DNA from: an uncultured Oscillospiraceae bacterium
GTDB lineage: Bacteria; Bacillota; Clostridia; Oscillospirales; Acutalibacteraceae
Reading direction: 5' to 3'
Assembly (NCBI GenBank): GCA_900553525.1
Contig: USDZ01000055.1
Span: 1-9,858 of the forward strand
DNA: 9,858 bases
The position numbers and the translations under genes are program-made. Every line of letters begins with the position of its first letter. Within the stretch, counting starts at the first letter, position 1. Positions 6,053-9,858 of this stretch are shown here, piece after piece. Below the pieces are notes generated by a model that ran no database searches, had not been told where the DNA came from, and saw nothing but the letters and a program-made list of their open reading frames with translations.

Positions 6053-6571
6053 ATGGCTTATACAGACGAAGACCGACGCAACCACATTCGGGAAATCCAG
6101 GAGTACCTCCGGGCGATCTCCTTTTTGGATAAGCGGATCCCTCAGATCGGAGTAGACGGCATTTACGGACCTCAAACCAAGGAGGCCGTGATCGCGTACC
6201 AGCGTGCCCGCGGTCTGCCGATAACCGGCACCGTGAATCAGGAAACCTGGAACTATCTAGCGACGGAATACCGGATCATTCGGGATTTGCAGACGGCGCC
6301 GCGCAGCATCAGCCCTTTTCCCTCCGTCACCCATGTCATCCGTCCGGGAGACAAGGGAGCGATTGTGACCATTCTTCAGGTGCTGCTTGATGAAATTGGA
6401 AAACGGTATTCCAACCTGCCGCGCGTACCCGTCACCAGCGTTTATGACGAAGCGACGGAACAGGCGGTCAAAACTTTCCAAAAAAATGCAAAGCGTGAGG
6501 TCACCGGCGAAGTGGCCAAAGGGGACTGGGACCATCTGGCCGACGCCTATAATGCCCGCATTTCTCCATAA
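6053..6571 (+). CDS. Small protein of two peptidoglycan-binding (PG_binding_1) repeats
   Basis: The 172-residue protein is nearly all PG_binding_1 repeats. The first (about 8-75) contains HIREIQEYLRAIS, VDGIYGPQTKEAVIAYQ and ETWNYLA. The second (about 96-169) contains RPGDKGAIVTILQVLL, VTSVYDEATEQAVKTFQ and GDWDHLA. They are close to the repeats of the preceding SleC-type protein, suggesting origin by duplication of its C-terminal part. There is no catalytic domain, signal peptide or membrane segment. The ATG lies 28 nt after the upstream stop and is preceded by AAAGGCAGG. Likely role: a cortex-binding accessory or structural factor working with the SleC pair (inference). The second repeat is more diverged: VTSVYDEAT replaces VTGVFG-QT. 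Confidence 0.85.
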   Translation: MAYTDEDRRNHIREIQEYLRAISFLDKRIPQIGVDGIYGPQTKEAVIAYQRARGLPITGTVNQETWNYLATEYRIIRDLQTAPRSISPFPSVTHVIRPGDKGAIVTILQVLLDEIGKRYSNLPRVPVTSVYDEATEQAVKTFQKNAKREVTGEVAKGDWDHLADAYNARISP

Positions 6572-6669
6572 CCTCTTGGGCGCGCAGACGCAGATGAAAA
6601 AGAATTTCCCATTCTCGGCCGATTTATATTTCCTATATATCCGGATTATTAAAACAGGAGAGTGGTTGT

Positions 6670-8211
6670 GTGAAAAAAGCCACTTTTATAAAAAACGCCT
6701 TCATTCTCACCGCCACCTCCCTGTTGTTGCGGACGATCGGCATCTTCTTCCGTATCTATATGTCCAACAAGATCGGCGCCGAGGGCATGGGCTTATATCA
6801 ACTGATTTTTTCGATCTATGTCCTTGGCTCCACCTTCGCTACATCGGGGATCTCGACCGCCGTCACCCGCCTGGTTGCGGATGAACTGGTCTGCGGAACG
6901 CCCAAATCGGTCCGTCATATCCTGCACCGTGCCATCGCGCTGAGTCTTCTGATCGGCATCGCCTCCACCGCCCTGATTTTTTTCGGAGCGGATATCATCA
7001 GCGCGTACTGGATCAAGGATATGCGGGCGGTGCCCGCTCTCCGGATCCTCTGCTTCAGCCTGCCGTCGATGGGGGTTTCCTCCTGTCTGCGCGGATATTT
7101 CATTGCCCGCCGCCGGGTGGGGAATCCCTCACGGGCGCAGATTCTGGAGCAGGTTGTCCGCATCGCGGTCGTCATGCTTCTGATTGACCGTTTTGCCTCG
7201 ATGGGCATCGCTTATGCCTGCATGGCCGTCATGATCGGTGATACGGTCGCGGAATTTGCCTCCTGCGGCCATATGGCGCTCGGTTACTTCCTGGACCGGA
7301 GGCGGCTGAAAAAGGAAAGCTTTTTCGCCCTGGCCAAAAAGCCCGCCTATCCGGTGGTCCGGAAACTGTTGTCCATTGCCGCGCCGATCACCGCCGGCCG
7401 GTATATCAACTCCATCCTGCGCACCATTGAAAATATCCTGGTTCCGAACTGTCTGGCCAAATACACGGCTTCCAAAGAAACCGGTCTGTCCCAATTCGGA
7501 ATGCTCAAAGGCATGGCGATGCCCCTCATTTTTTTCCCGGCTTCCTTTCTCAATGCTCTGTCCACTCTCCTAGTTCCGGAAATTTCCTCGGCCGCGGCGC
7601 TCGGGCATAAAGAGACGGTGAATCGGGCGGTAAAGCACACGCTGCATATCACCCTGCTCGCCTCCATCTTGATCAGCGGCGTATTCACGATTTTTTCAAA
7701 AGAATTCGGCGTACTGCTGTATGGCAGTGAGGAAGTGGGATTCTATCTGCAGGTTCTGGCCCCCCTGACTCCCATCATGTATTTAGAGAGTGTCGTGGAC
7801 GGCATCCTCAAAGGCCTTAACCAGCAGGTAAGCTCTTTGAAATACAGTGTGGCGGATTCCGCCCTCCGCATTGTCCTGATCTTCTTTCTGGTTCCCATCC
7901 GCGGGATGGAAGGATTCCTGTTCATCATGGTTCTCAGCAACATCTTTACCTCCTTTCTCAATATCCATCGTCTTCTCGTTGTCACCGGCATCAAACTCGC
8001 GTGGGGGCAGTGGGTCCTCAAACCTCTCTTGGCGATTGCCACCGCCGGAGCCGTCTCGCTGCTGCTCGGACGATTTCTGCCGCTCGACAGTCTCTCCACC
8101 CTCGTCTGGCTGATCCTCGGAGGAGGCTGTCTGTGCGCCGTTTATGGTATTCTGCTTCCTCTTCTCGGCTGCATCACACAGGACGACCTGCGCCGCCGTA
8201 TCAGCCGCTGA
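6670..8211 (+). CDS. spoVB: SpoVB/MurJ-type flippase (MOP superfamily, polysaccharide biosynthesis family)
   Basis: The protein has 513 residues, close to the roughly 518 of Bacillus SpoVB, and is hydrophobic throughout with about 12-14 transmembrane helices. The N-terminus is typical: FIKNAFILTATSLLLRTIGI, FRIYMSNKIGAEGMGLYQLI and GISTAVTRLVADE (to residue 72). The C-terminal half contains LLYGSEEVGFYLQVLAPLTP and DGILKGLNQQVSSLKYSVAD, also family hallmarks. Members of this group flip undecaprenyl-linked precursors such as lipid II across the membrane; SpoVB is needed for spore cortex synthesis in Bacillus. Clostridia carry several paralogues, so this may serve another polysaccharide. The GTG start (6670) follows AGGAG with a 9-nt spacer. 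It lies 98 nt after the peptidoglycan-binding gene with no terminator between, and a strong terminator follows it, so it may be the last gene of the cortex cluster. No defect was seen. Confidence 0.85.
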   Translation: MKKATFIKNAFILTATSLLLRTIGIFFRIYMSNKIGAEGMGLYQLIFSIYVLGSTFATSGISTAVTRLVADELVCGTPKSVRHILHRAIALSLLIGIASTALIFFGADIISAYWIKDMRAVPALRILCFSLPSMGVSSCLRGYFIARRRVGNPSRAQILEQVVRIAVVMLLIDRFASMGIAYACMAVMIGDTVAEFASCGHMALGYFLDRRRLKKESFFALAKKPAYPVVRKLLSIAAPITAGRYINSILRTIENILVPNCLAKYTASKETGLSQFGMLKGMAMPLIFFPASFLNALSTLLVPEISSAAALGHKETVNRAVKHTLHITLLASILISGVFTIFSKEFGVLLYGSEEVGFYLQVLAPLTPIMYLESVVDGILKGLNQQVSSLKYSVADSALRIVLIFFLVPIRGMEGFLFIMVLSNIFTSFLNIHRLLVVTGIKLAWGQWVLKPLLAIATAGAVSLLLGRFLPLDSLSTLVWLILGGGCLCAVYGILLPLLGCITQDDLRRRISR

Positions 8212-8218
8212 TCTTTCG

Positions 8219-8247
8219 AAAAACCGCTCGAAATCGAGCGGTTTTTT
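8219..8247 (+). terminator. Strong terminator after the flippase gene
   Basis: AAAAACCGCTCG pairs with CGAGCGGTTTTTT around an AAAT loop; the GC stem is 8224-8230 with 8235-8241. The T-run is 8242-8247, and the A-run upstream makes it able to act on both strands. It ends the 3684-8211 gene cluster and isolates the sigma-factor operon. Confidence 0.9.
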
Positions 8248-8524
8248 GTGTCAGCTTATAACTACTCTTGAAATATCGCGCGGATTATTTTATACTCAAT
8301 GCGGTCGCCGCCGGCTTTCATTTTTCTTTAAAAAGCGTTCGCTTTGTTTCGACAGAAATTGATACAATTGATTTTGTGTAAAATGTAAATAAATCCCAAA
8401 TTGGCAACGGGTCTTCTTGTGAATATCTTTCAATTGTTAAAAATGGCATATTTTTCCGTAAGTAAAATCCGCATCGAATACGAAAAACAAGCGAAATGCA
8501 TTTCAGAAGTGACGAGGTGATCAA
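8248..8524 (+). other. AT-rich upstream region of the sigma-factor operon, promoter uncertain
   Basis: The 313-nt gap after the flippase gene holds the terminator and then this AT-rich stretch without a supported gene. The best sigma-A-like pair is TTGGCA (8401-8406) and TATCTT (8424-8429) with a 17-nt spacer. An extended -10-like TGATACAAT lies at 8360-8368. No clear ECF-type AAC/CGT pair was recognised, so self-activation cannot be judged by eye. Confidence 0.35.
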
Positions 8525-9082
8525 ATGGAACAAGGCCCTTTGGAGGAGGCTTATCTCCGCTTCTTGTCGGGTGAAACAGATGCCTTTGACAGCATCATGA
8601 CGGAACTGCATATCCCCCTCATCCGCTTCATACAGCGATATGTCAAAAATGTGTCGGTGGCGGAAGATCTGGCAGAGGACGTGTTCGTTGAAATTTTGAT
8701 GCATCGGGACCGCTTCAATTTCAAGGTTAAGCTGAAGACGTATCTGTTCACCATCGGGCGGAATAAAGCAATCGATTATATTCGGAAAAACAAACGCTTC
8801 GTTCCCTTTGCCCTGGAGGAGGAGTGTTTTCCGGGTGCTCCGTCCCAGCCGTCGCCTGAGGAAGAACTGCTGGCCAAAGAACAGAAGGAAAAGATCGTAA
8901 ATATGGTTCGCGATCTAAAAGGGGATCAGGGGACCGCGTTGTACCTGGTTTTGGTGGAAGACCTGTCCCACGACGAGGCGGCCCGCGTGATGAAAAAATC
9001 CCGAAAACAAATTGAAAACCTGGTTTTCCAGGGCAAACGCAAAATCCGCTCATCTTTTGAAAAAGAGGAGGTCCTCATATGA
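8525..9082 (+). CDS. ECF-type RNA polymerase sigma factor (sigma-70 family)
   Basis: The 185-residue protein has only regions 2 and 4. Region 2 (about 20-91) includes PLIRFIQRYVKNVSVAEDLA (31-50), EDVFVEIL and the -10-recognition stretch LKTYLFTIGRNKAIDYIRKN. A linker rich in Glu and Pro follows (92-118). Region 4 (about 120-178) ends with the helix-turn-helix LSHDEAARVMKKSRKQIENL, which reads the -35. It directs polymerase to a small regulon, usually envelope stress or surface functions. The ATG is preceded by GAGGTGAT. Its stop overlaps the start of the next gene by 4 nt (ATGA), and that gene encodes a membrane protein, the common arrangement for ECF sigma and anti-sigma pairs. The subgroup cannot be named from sequence by eye. 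Confidence 0.9.
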   Translation: MEQGPLEEAYLRFLSGETDAFDSIMTELHIPLIRFIQRYVKNVSVAEDLAEDVFVEILMHRDRFNFKVKLKTYLFTIGRNKAIDYIRKNKRFVPFALEEECFPGAPSQPSPEEELLAKEQKEKIVNMVRDLKGDQGTALYLVLVEDLSHDEAARVMKKSRKQIENLVFQGKRKIRSSFEKEEVLI

Positions 9083-9858
9083 AAACCGTACAGTTGAAAA
9101 CTGCACAGCAGTTTTGCGAAAGTGTTTATCATAAATACGCCCTGGCGCTGGAGGAAAAGCAGGCCAAACAGCATCGATACTTCCTGATTGCCCAGCGTTC
9201 GGCCGCCGCCGCCGCGGCTGTGACGCTGGTGGTCGGGGCGTCCGTGTTGGCGTTCCGCCAAAAGGACGGCAAGCTGTCTCCCGCCCCCAGCGGTTCCCTC
9301 TCTGCGTCGACGGAGCCCGCCGAGCCGGTTCTCATCTCTCTCCAGACGGCAGGGGTATTGAGCGATACTAAAGCTATTCAAGTGGCTCGACCGGGAGAGA
9401 TTCTCTTCACGTCACTTTTGAATAAACTTATAGAAGATCCGGAGACCGACGATGCTCAGTTCCGTCTCTCCTTATCTATTTACGGTTCCAACGGCTCTGT
9501 TACAGAGGAGGACTTTCCCGCGGTCTTTTCCCGGTGGGAAGAGATGGGGATCATGGTTGATGAACCGATCTTCGATGTTTCTGGAGACTGTATCGTCACC
9601 GTCTCCAAGGATCAGATGTGGCAGCTCCCGGGCGACGACTTCGGCGTTTATGCCCGCCTGGCCCCCGCCCCCCGGGCGGAGGGGTACGACCGGCGGCTGG
9701 GGGATCTCGCCGTCTCCTGGGCCGAAACGGCCGGCGAGCAGGACACGGTGTTTGTGTCGGTCTACACCGTCTGGGACTCGTTTTCCCAGATTCCCAACCT
9801 CGATCTTTTCCGCGAGGCGGATCTGGTGGAGGCGGTCGAAGATATCGTCCCCCTGCCC
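9079..9858 (+). CDS. Single-pass membrane protein, probable anti-sigma partner (C-terminus cut by window edge)
   Basis: An open frame of 260 codons runs off the right edge. The ATG overlaps the sigma-factor stop (ATGA), and AGAGGAGG lies 7 nt before it, so translation is coupled. Residues 1-38 are a short cytoplasmic part (AQQFCESVYHKYALALEEKQ) with mixed charge. A transmembrane helix spans about 40-59 (Ala-rich, then VTLVVGASVLAF). A Ser/Pro-rich linker (65-82) and an extracellular domain of at least 175 residues follow, containing VTEEDFPAVFSRWEEMGIMV and QDTVFVSVYTVWDSFSQIPN. Position and topology suggest it holds the sigma factor at the membrane and senses an outside signal, but no zinc-binding anti-sigma motif (HxxxCxxC) is visible and the N-terminal part is short. 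It was not matched to a known family. It could instead be a sigma-controlled surface protein. Confidence 0.75.
   Translation, partial: MKTVQLKTAQQFCESVYHKYALALEEKQAKQHRYFLIAQRSAAAAAAVTLVVGASVLAFRQKDGKLSPAPSGSLSASTEPAEPVLISLQTAGVLSDTKAIQVARPGEILFTSLLNKLIEDPETDDAQFRLSLSIYGSNGSVTEEDFPAVFSRWEEMGIMVDEPIFDVSGDCIVTVSKDQMWQLPGDDFGVYARLAPAPRAEGYDRRLGDLAVSWAETAGEQDTVFVSVYTVWDSFSQIPNLDLFREADLVEAVEDIVPLP

Noticed and set aside
8359..8384. TTGATA...TAAAAT promoter pair upstream of the sigma-factor gene
   Set aside because: The 14-nt spacer is too short for a sigma-A promoter; other candidates in the region fit slightly better.

Overview
The window looks like chromosome from a spore-forming member of the Clostridia, probably in or near the Oscillospirales/Ruminococcaceae; the exact genus is an inference. 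The pointers are a CtsR/McsA-type heat-shock operon, a SleC-type spore cortex-lytic protein (a clostridial family), a SpoVB-family flippase, strong AAGGAGG ribosome binding sites, consensus sigma-A promoters and mid-range GC. No tRNA, rRNA, insertion sequence, prophage or CRISPR array was seen.

Left end (1-630, minus strand): the start of a ctsR-mcsA heat-shock operon. mcsA is cut by the window edge. Upstream of ctsR is a near-consensus sigma-A promoter whose -35 lies inside two tandem CtsR operators, so the operon should repress itself.

811-2352, plus strand: a 47-residue cysteine/glycine-rich one-helix microprotein with its own terminator, then a perfect-box sigma-A promoter and a ~140-nt leader driving a free-standing E2/CAT-fold acyltransferase-like protein that has Glu where the catalytic His should be. 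A two-way terminator (2306-2352) separates it from the next, convergent gene.

2396-3448, minus strand: a secreted, membrane-anchored surface protein with a signal peptide, a beta-rich domain, an acidic Ser/Thr/Asp stalk, a transmembrane helix and a basic tail.

3684-8247, plus strand: four tightly spaced genes ending at one strong terminator. The first two are the N-terminal (pro-domain-like) and the catalytic plus peptidoglycan-binding parts of a SleC-type cortex-lytic protein, here encoded as separate proteins. The third is a small protein made only of two peptidoglycan-binding repeats. The fourth is a SpoVB/MurJ-type flippase. Together they point to a spore-cortex locus combining precursor export with later cortex binding and breakdown.

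8525-9858, plus strand: an ECF-type sigma factor overlapping by 4 bases a single-pass membrane protein, a probable anti-sigma or sensor partner, cut by the right edge.

The most notable features are the split SleC system, the E2-like protein lacking its catalytic His, and the Cys-rich microprotein next to the CtsR operon.
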